From assembly GCA_018389105.1 (NCBI GenBank), contig JACATO010002139.1:344501-408500 (forward strand): a stretch of DNA of 64,000 nucleotides. The letters are read 5' to 3'. Of the stretch, positions 1-12,500 are shown one piece after another. The DNA is from Nautilus pompilius. Lineage: Eukaryota > Mollusca > Cephalopoda > Nautilida > Nautilidae. Position numbers and translations under genes: made by a program. Every line of letters starts with the position of its first letter. The stretch's first letter is position 1. Under the pieces are notes generated by a model. The model saw nothing but the letters and a program-made list of their open reading frames with translations, did no database searches and was not told the origin of the DNA.

Positions 1-205
1 ACAAAAAACTTTCCTATCCCTGCTTCACTCAGAACCCTGAAACAAATATCCATTTAACGAATTTTGAAAAGGTGAGTTTTGTATAATGTCTGCCAAAGCA
101 CACGCTTCAAAACAATATATAACTTATCTACATACACCTTCACAAGCATGCAAAAAAATGAACCCCAAATTAACATGATATAAAAACCGACATTACTGTT
201 AAACT
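1..205 (-). mobile_element. truncated mariner end (second copy of the 39.5 kb element)
   Basis: This stretch matches the 40500-40705 end of the mariner element at 39471-40705 over about 190 bases. Shared words include the CACTCAGAACC, CAAATATCCATTTAA and AATGTCTGCCAAAGCACACG blocks in the same order. The terminal repeat near 190-205 is decayed and the rest of the element lies left of the window. It sits in a Myo9 intron. Orientation follows the transposase in the fuller copy. Confidence 0.85.
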
Positions 206-824
206 ATTCTAATCTGACAGTCTGTGTTTTGCTTGCACTTGTGTTTTTTTTTCACACTAATCACATGGCTGATCAGTTTGGCAAATTTTATTTGTTGAAT
301 TAACTTATTTCAGATAAGCTACAGTAATGTGATGCTTGTTATATACTCTTGTGCCCAGAATATTTCTGTTACTGTGGGCAGTGTGTAGAATTTGAAATGA
401 GTTTTTATCTGTCAGCCATTAAGATAAAATTCCCACAGTGCATTCTTACAGAAGCCAACAACTTTGCTTAGTTCTTTTAGATCTCAACTAAAAGAAGTCT
501 GCTGGAAAACTTGCTACTGTTTCTGGCATGGCTACAGATGTGCAAAAAGGACTGTGCCATGTTTAGTATTGGGTTGGTGGAGTTGGCTTTCATGAAACAT
601 TGTATTGTGTAAATGCTTTCTTATCAAAAGATATTTACTTATTTCAGATTCCAAACAGTTGCCCTTTAATTTTTTTATAAAATAATTTCAGGTTGGTTTT
701 TATTTGACATCCTTATGTAGCATCCAGTAAAACTCGTATTGAGTCATTGGAAGCATTTTAATGGTTTCTTAGTAATTGACTTGCTACGCTCATTTATCAT
801 CACCTGATGCTCCTTTTCCTGCAG

Positions 825-914
825 GTGGTCGAAAAAGTGGCAAAAAAGACTCCGTTTTAGAAGATAGTGATGATTCTCAGTCCGATGAATTCCAGTTGAG
901 AAGACCACAGGACT
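825..914 (+). CDS. Myo9: Myo9 visible exon 1 (linker, Ser/Asp-rich)
   Basis: Acceptor TTTTCCTGCAG, donor GACT|GTAAGT. It encodes about 30 residues with a Lys-rich start and an acidic Ser/Asp run (EDSDDSQSDEF), a likely disordered, phosphorylatable linker in the tail. It enters in phase 1 and leaves in phase 1. It is the least conserved exon, called mainly because it splices in frame to the next one. The 824 bases before it are intron, with the mariner fragment at 1-205 and otherwise nothing recognised. Confidence 0.7.
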
Positions 915-3615
915 GTAAGTATGGACTGTGGATGGGAGCTTAGTATTTCAGTGTGTTTTTATAAATTGTTATTATTTGCCTTTTTATTCTTTTCTACTTT
1001 CTGAAAGAAAACAGAATTATATTCATGCAACAAATACTGTAATAAGATTTCCAGTTAGCACAGATGATAACAAGCCTATAAGAATCACCAATAATCCAAT
1101 ACTTTATATATATGTGGAGGTCATTTTTTGAGCCTATGTCATTGTTTTGGAAAACTTTTCCTGCCAGCCATCTTTTGCCAAAATATCCATCAAAACGAAG
1201 GATCATCTTCAAACAGTGATAAGAGCCTGAGAAATTATGGCCATTACTGACTCAACGATTAATATCGAAGAATTAGTGTTAAAGCCTGGATTAGATAAAA
1301 TCTTCAATTTCTATACACATTAACCCAGACTTTGGCTTGACTTTAGATGAGCTAAACTGATGTATTTTGCAAAAAGACATTCTTTCTAATAATTATGTTG
1401 TTGCTAACAGTTGGTGTTGAAGTCTTACCAGCCCTACCTGACAATGATCAGCTGCTGTCACCTGGAAGTAATGTGGTGCCACCACCAGCTCATCGTCCTC
1501 ATGCTATTCAAGTCCCCATTGTAATTGACGGAAAAGGGAGGAAAAAGCACAGGCGGACCATTCGAAAAGCTACATCAGATGGAAAGACATCACCAACAAA
1601 GTGGAACGTAGCTGGAACCTCCCAGTGGCAGTACTCTGTTGAATTGACAGTGACTGATTACAATGAGCTATTACTGTTAGACGAGTTCATCTACAGAAAG
1701 GTTGGTATCCTCACTCAATATTTCTCTTAATATTTCTCATCATTAGATTAATTAAAATGGCTGAATCTCTTTGTAGAAGATTGTTTGATGCCTTTTGTTT
1801 TGATGTTTATTTACTGATAATAACTAGAAACAATTTTTACAATAAATTTTCTCTTAACATACATCCATAATGTAAATTACTCAGCTGGACATTTAACACT
1901 TTTGAAAAAATGTCAGTTGTGATAAAGAGAAAGTAAGGTGCTAGGTGATTATAGTCTACAGGATTGATTACTTCTACAGACAAAGAGATTAAAATGAAAA
2001 ACTGACACCACAGTAAAATGTACAAATAGGATTAAAAATGTGGATAATGTATGACATTTTAGTACTGCCTCTGATTTTTTTAAAGGTGATTATTTTACAC
2101 TATTTATTTCATTAGTACTAGAGCCATTCTTAAAATCTGGCAATTCTTTGCCAATTGATAGTGTATTGTTTGTTATCAATTTTAAATCTTGACATGATAA
2201 TTTTTGTTGGTTGTTTTTTTTTTTCATTTTGTATTTCTTTACCTGTTTTTCAAAATTTGAAATTGAAAAAGGTCAAAGAAAATATCAGATTTTAAAACCA
2301 GGTAAGGTGGAGCTTATTATAGATTTATTTTTGAGTTAATGCAATATTTTCCATTCCTGGTATTTTTGGTCATGTTCTGCCACAGACTGTGATTATATAA
2401 TAACTGTTGTTTTAGCCAGGTATGTTAAATGTTCAGCACCAAGAATAAATGGATAACAATACTTGTGAAGAATTATATTTGTAGAAAATCAAATTAAATA
2501 TGAATTTTTCTGGATGGATGATTATACTTCATGATTGTATAAAAGTTACCAAGGAGAAGGGTTGATGTGACCATGAAAAACAACTTGGCCTTGTTGGACT
2601 CGGTCACTGGTGCTTCTCTCACCTGGATACACAAAGTAAACTTTTGTAGGATTCATGCAATGAAAACTACATTTGTTTCCCTAGAAAACCAGAAAGGTTT
2701 GTCTCAGGAAGATGAATAGTTTTCAAAGTGTAACAATAAATAATCAGCACAATAGTTTTGCCTTCAGTGTGTTGTTCTGTTTCAATTGCAAAATGTTACA
2801 TTGGAAAATAATGGATGAATTAGCTATCTTCTATCACCTGTACATTTATTTCAGGGATAAAAATAGTAAATAGTTGAAACAAAGTGGTTTTACTAGGGAC
2901 ATTCAAATGAAACCTAGCCAGATACCATTACTGTAACACTGTCTCAGTCAGGTTTCATCGATAGAAGACAGCATTTAAGTTAAAATGTGAGCTAGTTATT
3001 GTGAGGCTTTTTTAAAAAATATTGTTTGTGAAAGTGTCAAAGTGCATTGTTTGATGGTCCGTCTTTAGATTTGCATTGTTTAAAATCAAAAGTAACACTA
3101 AAGAATTAATTTATTCGCGTAAGTAACCAGATGGGAATTGATTTTTTTTTTTTTTATACAGTGTGGACCTCATGACTACTGTATGGTAGCTGATGAAACA
3201 TATTAACCCTTCAGCTAGTATTCAAAAGTAGAATGTGCACAAATTATTAACAATTTTTTTTATATAACAGCTTGTGGATATGAGCCAAGACTGTGGCCGA
3301 AGAGACACGATCTGTGACGTTGTGTTCAAAAAAGCCTTGAAAGAGTTTCATCGTGACCTCAAAGCCTCCATGTCAGTGGAAATAGAGGCAGGTTTATTCT
3401 AATTGAAAATTTTTGTTATTTGGTTGTTTGATCTTTATAAACTTTAGTTTTTAATTATCTTTTAGAGTACTGCGTGCTGACAGTGTGCTTGTAAGGCAAA
3501 TGCATTGATTCTCTATCAGAATTGAATAACAAAGTTTTTATTTGTATGCTATTATTATTATTCTTTTTTATGAGTTCCAAGGCATTGTAGCGTTGTAGAG
3601 CAATTTCTTTTGTTT

Positions 3616-3646
<31 letters not shown>

Positions 3647-6600
3647 ATACTTATATTTTGATGATTGTTGCACCATTGGACAACATTTCCTTTTATATTT
3701 TGTTTTAAGGCTGATATGTTTTCAAAAAGGTTTTTTGAAGCAGAATGGGTAAATATGAATGTCTATAAACAAAGTTAAATTCATAAGCATTTTATAAAAA
3801 AGAAGTAGGCAGCAATTATTTAATTGGGAAAACTCCATCAACTAAAATTTTGTCATGCAAGTTAATTTACCATCTAGTTTATGATCTCTCTTGTATGCTG
3901 ATTACTCTTGACCAGTGATGTGATAAGAAGCAGATTTTAAAAATTGAAACAAACAATTTTTTTCTAATTTGTGGATGGAATCATCATGAATTCTTTGCTC
4001 ATTATTTGTTATTGGAGAACAGTGACAATCTTTTTACATGTAATTTAGGTTGTATGTTTACTTACTTATCAATAAAATATCTTTTTAGAAAAAAAAAACA
4101 TGACAACTTCAGGATATTCATGATGTCTAACAATATTCTTTAATGCAGAACTTGAATAATGAAAACTTTCTTCTGTATCAGCTTGAAATATATGATCATA
4201 ATATGAGGAGCAAATAGATTGTATATTTTAGTGAAACTGCAGTAAATAGTTTGTTTATAGTGATCTGTTTAGCAATGACCAAAACAGAAAAATGAAAGTG
4301 ACTGGTCATAGTGGAAGCCTTTCTCTTCTGTAGAAAACCAAAAGCAACAGCTCATCTTATCTATTATCTTCTATGTATGTGTTTAATTTACAATTCCCAT
4401 TACAATTTGAAAGCCCCTCATTAATTCATCAGGCTAAGGATACCTTAAGAGAGTTATCATTCATTTCACATTAACAAAGAGAAAAAACCAGGAGATAACC
4501 GTAAGTTTTGCATTAGACTTTTATAGTATTTGACCTTCAGAATTAGACAGTAACTGCCATTACTACTAATATTTTGTGTTTATCTGCTTATGTAAAATAT
4601 TTCTTTTTCATTATTTTCTATACAGAAGAAAGAGGTGTTGGTTAAGTATAGGGATCTGATGACCAACTTTGAGCAGGTGCTACGAGCCCAGGTGAAAAAT
4701 GAGGGCACCAATGCCTTCTTTCCAGTCACTATGGGAGTAAATGCTTTCCGAGGTTTTCTAGATGAATTCATGAAAGAAAGTAAGAAGAGAGACAGGAAAG
4801 AGGAGAAGAAATATGATGTGAAAACTTTGAAAAGGCACAAGAAAGACGTGGTGGTTAATATCTTCTTAATCGTTAATATTTCACAATACCCTCAGGCAGT
4901 GTAGTAACAGTCTTTTGTGATTTAAGAGTAAGAGAATGTGCATTTTTTAGGTAAAAAATCTTTATTATTTTAAAGCAGCATGTTCTTAGTGCAGGAAGGA
5001 TTTTTTTCATTATATGGTTTTAGACTGGCCATCAGGGGTCTATACTCAGATAATATCTGTTTGTACCCAGCTCATGGACCTTGTTTTATGGGGTCCTGTT
5101 TTGCTGGTACAGGAAGCCATTATAATCCTTTCTGCCTAGTTTTCAGAGGAAAACTTGACAGAATTTTAAAAATTGATTAAACATTTAAATGCATGAAGGA
5201 AGGCCAAGCCCAAAGCGTCTCAGCCTGCTGCATCAGAGGGCATGGATTTCTTCACCATTCTCTCAGATTGAGTTTTTTCTAGGGATGTGCTGATTAATTG
5301 GTAATTGGCCACTTTGTTGATTAATCAATCAGCTGATTTATGCTTCATAGCAGCGAATCTTTTTTTATGCAGAAAGAACTGGAAAATTGCTCTTGTGCAT
5401 TTTCCATATTCCACCAAGTTTCATTATCAAAATTAGCACATAACCAGAGCATCAATTTGGCTTGAAATTGGACGGGGGGACAAAGGCAGTCATTCATTCA
5501 ATCACCACCGCACACACAACCTATATACATACACATTTGAGTGCTTGTTTTTTTTTTTTTTGGAGGGTAAATATCTTGATTGGGGCAATAGCTCCCTTAC
5601 AACTACTATTTTCAAACCCAGGATGGGTGTCCCTGCACATAGCTAGGAGAATGCCAAAATGAAAAAAAAACATGCTGGCCTAAAAATGCTGTTCAGTATT
5701 CAATGCATTTATGAAATTTTTAAAGGCTGTCAAAAATATAATGAAATATCCTACTTGCAATCAAAAGCTTAAAGACGTCCTTGTTAAACTAAGCACCGTA
5801 GCCATTTCCAAGTCAGGTTAACTTGTAAGGATGTGAAAGCCAAAGTATTAGAAGTAAGTAATACTGGTCTACAAACACAGATAGATTAAAAATTGAAAAC
5901 AGTTATGAAATTTGTCAAAAGTATAATTTAGTATTTAAAGTCAAAAGTTCTATTCCTCAGTCTCTTTCTCTGTAACAGCGATGTGTATTTTTCTGTTTTA
6001 GTTGAAGTGTGCTTTCCTTTAGAGAACTGTCAGTTTGATCACTCAGCTTGTTAATATTTTAAAGGACAATGGAATCAGCCATTCCTGATTAGTCGACACA
6101 CACACAGTATTACTAAGAATTAATAATTAGGCCAAAAAAGAACAGTGGAGAGGCTTTATATATCGTGAAAATCAGACTTTAGTGTTATACTGGTTGTTTT
6201 CATTAGAATATGGAAACCATATACTTATTCCATAATCAATAGTTTTATATCTATTTTTGTAAAAAAAAAAATACTACAAGAGAATAGTTTAATAATAATG
6301 CAGTGCATGTAGTCATTCCATACATTGATTACCTCTGGTTTCAACCATCTTTTAAAAATATTTTTCAAAATTTTTGTATGTATGTATTTATCTATCTTTG
6401 TTTTTCTTCCATCAAAGCAATATATTGACAGAATATTGCAATACAGTACAGGTTCTCAAATTTTACATGAACATTTTCCAAATATTCAGTGGGTTTTTGC
6501 TCTTTAATTTTCATTAGCAAATAAATTTTGAAGAGTTTGACCAATTGAATAAAATTTAGATGCATGATGTACACATCTGTCCCATAAAGAGGCCCAGCCT

Positions 6601-9541
6601 TTTAGGCATATTTATTGTTATATTTGTGAGAATAACCCGCATATAGAACTAAATTTCTTGCTTCTCATCGGGATCAGGCCAGAAATTCTGTTATGAATTT
6701 TGCTAATCAGATGATTAATTGGTAATCAGATAGTTTGATAATTGGCATACCCCTAGTTTCTTCCAGCAGCACATTGATGTGCTCCCACAGCTAAACAGAT
6801 TTGTGGTAAATATTCTTTTGCCAACTACCACCCAGCTTCCAAGTGTGTACACCAGTTATCTGGGCCTAAAAACCTTGTCGCCAAGCTACACAGAGGACAG
6901 TTCCTTTGCAGCAGGGGCATTCAGCTATAATTGTACAGATGAGCCAAAGAGGCACATGAAAAAACAAGTGGAAAGAAACACATTTTATTTATATTCAGCA
7001 AAATATTGTAGGCCATAACTATAAATCGGCTAAAGTACCAGTGCAGCTTTATCTTACAAAAGAGAATTCTAGCAGAAGAATTGTACATGAATGGGGTAAG
7101 TTAGCAGGTGATGGTGTAAACAAATTTAAAAAGGAAATTTTAGACTGTTTTTGTGAGTTTTTATGAATAAAATAGCTAACTAAATCAACTGTTTATAAAG
7201 TTTAGTTGTTGTTGCCTTGTTCTAATGCGAGATTATCATCTATCAGAAGACTTCATTATTAAGTCTCATTAAACAGTTGTCTGGTGGGACAAACTAAGAA
7301 ACCCTTTAGGGCAAGATTGGAAATATCTCATTATTAATTCAAATATACAGCAGAACCTTGATTATTTGAACTAATTGGGACTAAGGCTCTACAGAAAATA
7401 AAAATGTGGATAAATGAGATTCTATCTGTTAACAAAAAGGAAGTGATAAGAGTTATTATCATGTCATATTCCAACTACTCTTGTACTTTGGAAGTTAGAT
7501 TAGTGAAGTTTTAGGAAGCAGAAAAAATGTGTTATTATTTATAAGCATATTCTTACTGATGAGTTGAATGGCAGCAATCATTTGAAAGGCTTGTGACCTT
7601 TGTTGCTGAGTCAGTTCTCGTTTACAGTCTGGAGTGTTATACATGCATTGAGAAACAACAAAGGTATTTCTTCAGCTTTCTCCTGCTCCAACAATTTGAA
7701 ACAGCAAGCAAACGTTTCCCTAGTCACAGAATGACTGGGTTTGCTACTTGTTTCATCACTAATGGCAGCTTCATTTTAACTGTCTGACCAACACCTCTGT
7801 TACAATTTTTTTGTCTGTATAAATTTTTCAACCCAGACCATCAGAGTCCCCCTCAAGCTATTAATTTGCATAAAGTGCTTTGTAGTCATTGTCCAGGAAT
7901 ATTTCAAATCCTTAGAAGTTTTTCTATAACATTGCCTCATCTTTTGCATCATTGATCTGTTTCTCTTTTTAACTAATTCCTCTAGCAAAGAATGCTCACC
8001 AGCTGTGTTGCAGTGGACTTTGCATGATATCACCACCTCGTACTTCACTGGTCCTTTAACAATGCATCATTGATTGTTAGATGCTTCCAGTAACTTAACA
8101 AAACTACATTGAATCACTTTTAAAAAATAAGTGCCCCCCCCCTTTTTTTAACAGTACCTGGCAATAGCAATACTTCAGGCTTTCCAACTTTGATCCATGG
8201 GGATACATAAGCAGCCACATTGGGAAGAAAGAGCAATGAGAGGATGTTTTCACTTTTTATTACCTGGATGGGCAGATACATTATACAAAAGTAACAAAAT
8301 TTCTTGGGAAGTATATAATTGTTCAAGTAATTCTGGACTTCAGCTGCAAAGTTTTTTTTTTTTTCAAATCAGTTCTCGAGCACAAGGCTGAAGGGGTTTT
8401 TCTTTAATTCTCCATCAGTCTTCACCTTATGACAGCCAACTGCGTTGTTATGTGCAAGATTTTGACGCGTTGTTTGATTTTCTTGTAACCAGGTATGTTA
8501 TACCCGTATCCCGCTGCTAAAGTCTTGGAATGGAGGGGCTTTTCAGTAGAATTGTTTCATCACAGTTATCTACTTGGTCAGGAGTAAGTCAATGTTCTGC
8601 AACAGTAGCTTTGAATGGCTGGAACTCCAGCCACTGGTACCACCATCTCCAGAATCTTTTTTAACCCTAACCCTGCCCAACCAAGTCTGTGATGTAACTT
8701 GAAACTTTCAAGCCAACTAGAACTCGCTACGAACTTTCTGATGAATCTCAATTTAGCATGAAAAAAACAATGCTTTTGCTTTTGCACATATACTTGCTCA
8801 TCATATTGGTTTATTAGTGTATATTTTTGTGGAAATCACTGATGCAAGATGCAGTCTGATTCCAGTTGCCATTTGTTTTTTGCTAGTCTTGCTACCTTCA
8901 GTTGATTTGAGTTTCCTGCTTTCACAGTAGTTTTACCAATTTCAAACTCTGTAGCTAATTTTAATTCTCCCTCACTTTTTCTGTATGATCTGAAGTTTTT
9001 TGTTTAAGTGACAAAACAGTCAGTTCTTTTACATTTCACCTATAGGAGCCAAGAGCATGAGAGGAAATTCAGGGGTATAGAAGCACCTTGATTTAAGGAA
9101 GTGCTATCTTGTTGCTTGGTTTAGTGAACAGAGAGAAGTCAAAATCATTGGATAATTATCATCTAGATCAGTCATTATCAGATGTAGAATAAGATTACTG
9201 CTCCCTTGACTACATTGAATTGTGGCATGTCATAAAGTAAACAAATGCATACTGATTTAGTTTCTTTGCATTCAATTAATCAAGGTTCTACTTTGTGTAT
9301 GTATACAGGGTATCCCAAAAGAATGTATACACTAGTGATTCCACTTTATTCTTGTACTGATCAAAGGACAACTTCACGGTTGTTATTCTTGTTGCACACT
9401 GAGAACATGTGACATCAGCAGTATGCTGTTGCATCACATTGCATGGTACTGTCATCTGTGAGCTTTCAAATGAAATGTATTAACATTGTGGGACAAAATA
9501 ATTTTGTATGATAATGTATGAAAGTGTGTATATATTTTTGA

Positions 9542-9582
<41 letters not shown>

Positions 9583-12500
9583 CACACACACACACACATA
9601 GCAAACTTTGCTCTATGGTTAAAAGACTCAAAATACATTGTTTACGCATGGAAGATTCCTGCAAATACCAGGAGACTACCATTTTGCTTAAATGCAAGCA
9701 TCTTTTCCTTTTTTTTTTTCAATTAGAGATCTTGTTATTTCAATTTTATATAAATGTAACATTAATTTGGTTTGACAGGAACATATTGGCCACAAGTTTT
9801 TAACAGTCCAGTTCAACATCCCAACATTTTGTGAGCTGTGTTTATCAACAATATGGATTATAGAGAAAGGCTACGTGTGCCAAGGTTGGTGTTCCCTGCT
9901 GGTCTAATGATCACGTGGGGTTTTCTCTAACAACCACATTCCTCTAGTGGCTGTTTACTAATTAAGGCGCAATACTTAATGGTGGTGGTTTTTTTCTCCT
10001 TTTTTTTAACAAATATTCTAGCAGGAAATGTTTGTTCTTTCCTTTTATTAAATATTTTTTGTTTTTTTTTTTTTTTTTTACTTTGAAATATTTCACGTGA
10101 CTCATGTGGAATTTTTAAAATGTAATTTATTTTTTCAACGTTAGTATGCTTCCTTTGCGGTTGTGCTGCCCCATCATAGTCCTTATGCGAATTGTAAACG
10201 TACCTGGTCTTATCCAAATATATCCATTATTTTTCAAATAAGTGCATGCTTGTTAGCTGTAATTTTTGCCCTATGAACACTTATCATACAAAGTCCAGAC
10301 AAACAAACAATCTGCCATTTTTGACCTCAGCCATGTTTTCAATGACCTTTCTGCTGCGCAGGTTGTTACTGGAATTGTTAGAGCAAAAAATAATGCCATC
10401 ATTACGCTATCACCATCAACTTCCTGGTTGGCAGACGCCCATGCACTTAACCAACACATGGCCTTTCACCTAAATTCTGGTTTTCTAATGGTTTAGCCAT
10501 TTAATTACATAAAGTTTAGTAAATGTAATGCAGATTGTATTGAGAGATTTCTGAGTAAGTTTTAGGTTTTTGGTTTATAATTTTTTCTAACTATTACTTT
10601 TAATTTCATAACTTCAGTGTGCAAGTATGCTTGCCATAAGAAGTGCTGCATCAAGTCTACAGTGGCTTGTAAAGGAATTGCTGACATCCAGGTGGGTCTT
10701 GGCATATGTAAAAGTTTGTTTTGTGTTTACTAGCATTTACTTTGCTATTTTTCTTGTCATTAAAACATGCTGTATTTAGAAAATTAATACACAGTGCTTT
10801 ACCCTTCTTTTGCTCCTAACTTTAATGCACTCATCTACACAAATTTCTACAGGAAATATTCAGTTTTGGCTGATAGGTTACTAGCAGATTCCTAAGTCTT
10901 GACTATTACAAGACTTGATTTTCCAGCAAAGAACCTACCACTAAAGATATAGCTTTGCACTGTGCTCTTTCTCAGAAAGTAGAGAGTTAATTCAGGCATG
11001 TCCCATTGCCTTATTAGTAGAAATAAAACTCATTGATACTTGTAAGTTTTGGTCATCTTTCCCTGTCACTGTCATTGGCCTGAGGAGTGTGATGTTAAGT
11101 CCCAGTAGATGAAGGCGACAGGAAAAGCTTGCTGAAACATAGGTACATTACATAGTTCTGACACTGCTACTAAGGTAACAGAAAATGTGCTACCTAGCTC
11201 TACTTTCTTATAAATAGTGCATCACCGAAAATTTCTTGTTATTATTTCATAATTGTTCTATCTAGATTCATACAAAAAATGAATCCAAAAATGGGGCCGA
11301 CAAATCAATATGGTAACAGAGCAATTAATTTTGATTGCTCTCCCAAATTAGGGAACAGAATCAGTTTGACATTTTCATAACCTGCCATAACTACCAACCT
11401 TTTAAAATTCATGCATGGAACTTTTATAATATAATAATTGTTTGAAAAATCATTTATTCTTATAACCATCCTATTACCCTGTACAGTATCAGTTGAATAA
11501 AACTTAATTGTCAGTCACTTACTTTTGAAAATAGTAAATGAATTTTATTTCCTTCTGTAAATATTTCAGATATGAGGTCACAGGATGATGTTTATTGAAA
11601 AATTGTATATAAAAATTGCTGGAAGTTTCTACTTTATTAGTGCTTACAGAAAATATTTTTTTGCAAACCTAATAGCTCAATAGTCATAGATTTTAAGAGT
11701 TCAGTCAACTCTCCCATCTTAAAAGCAAAGAATCCACCTTCAAGGATCCATTAGGTTGCTGAAAATGCACAGAAGAAAGAGACATTACTTTCAAAGTTTT
11801 AATTAGTGATTTAAAAAGGGGTGGAGATGAATCTTTCTCTGCATTGTCTGTGTGATCTTTTGCCACTTCAAAAATTCTTTTATGCATCTACTAATAAGAA
11901 AGAATGTGTAGCCTTACTGCCAGTAACTACTTAAGTTATATAATGAGATTGGCACACATGTTGGTATTTTATTGCATTTCATTGCTTCTAGAAAGATTAC
12001 ATTTATAAAAATTTTTCTTCCTTCACATATTAAATAGAATTCCAGTCATAAGTGAGACCAATTATCACTCATCATGTGCCAGCTGATCTATCTGGCCAGG
12101 GATGTGGTTTTTCTCTTTCACATTCTTCTACCAGCTCACTAGTGTGGGTCTCTTCTCTGATACAGCTCAGCTGTCCCTCACCAACCGCTGGTGGTCACAT
12201 TCCACAGCCATGGTTACACAGATTGCTGGGTACCTTACACATCCTATTCTCCCAATAACCATATAACATACAATACAGAAATAGTATAATCATTAATATT
12301 TATCTTTAATATTAGAAATATAGTGAACAAAAATACTTTTATTTACCTTTAGTATCATGATGGTTGTCATTTTGGGGGTGGGGGAGGCTGGATGATGATG
12401 ATGCACAAAACATGTTAATTTCGTTTGTTATTATATAATCGTCATCACCAAACCACATTTTTCATTGTCAAACAGACTTTTCGTTACCAGATGGCAACCC

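Noticed and set aside
8663-8674. Telomere-like AACCCTAACCCT
   Set aside because: Only two units, inside the Tigger relic; not an interstitial telomere.
10246-10496. 75- to 76-codon frames just before the second C1 exon
   Set aside because: No similarity to Myo9 and not needed for the in-frame join of exons 5 and 6.
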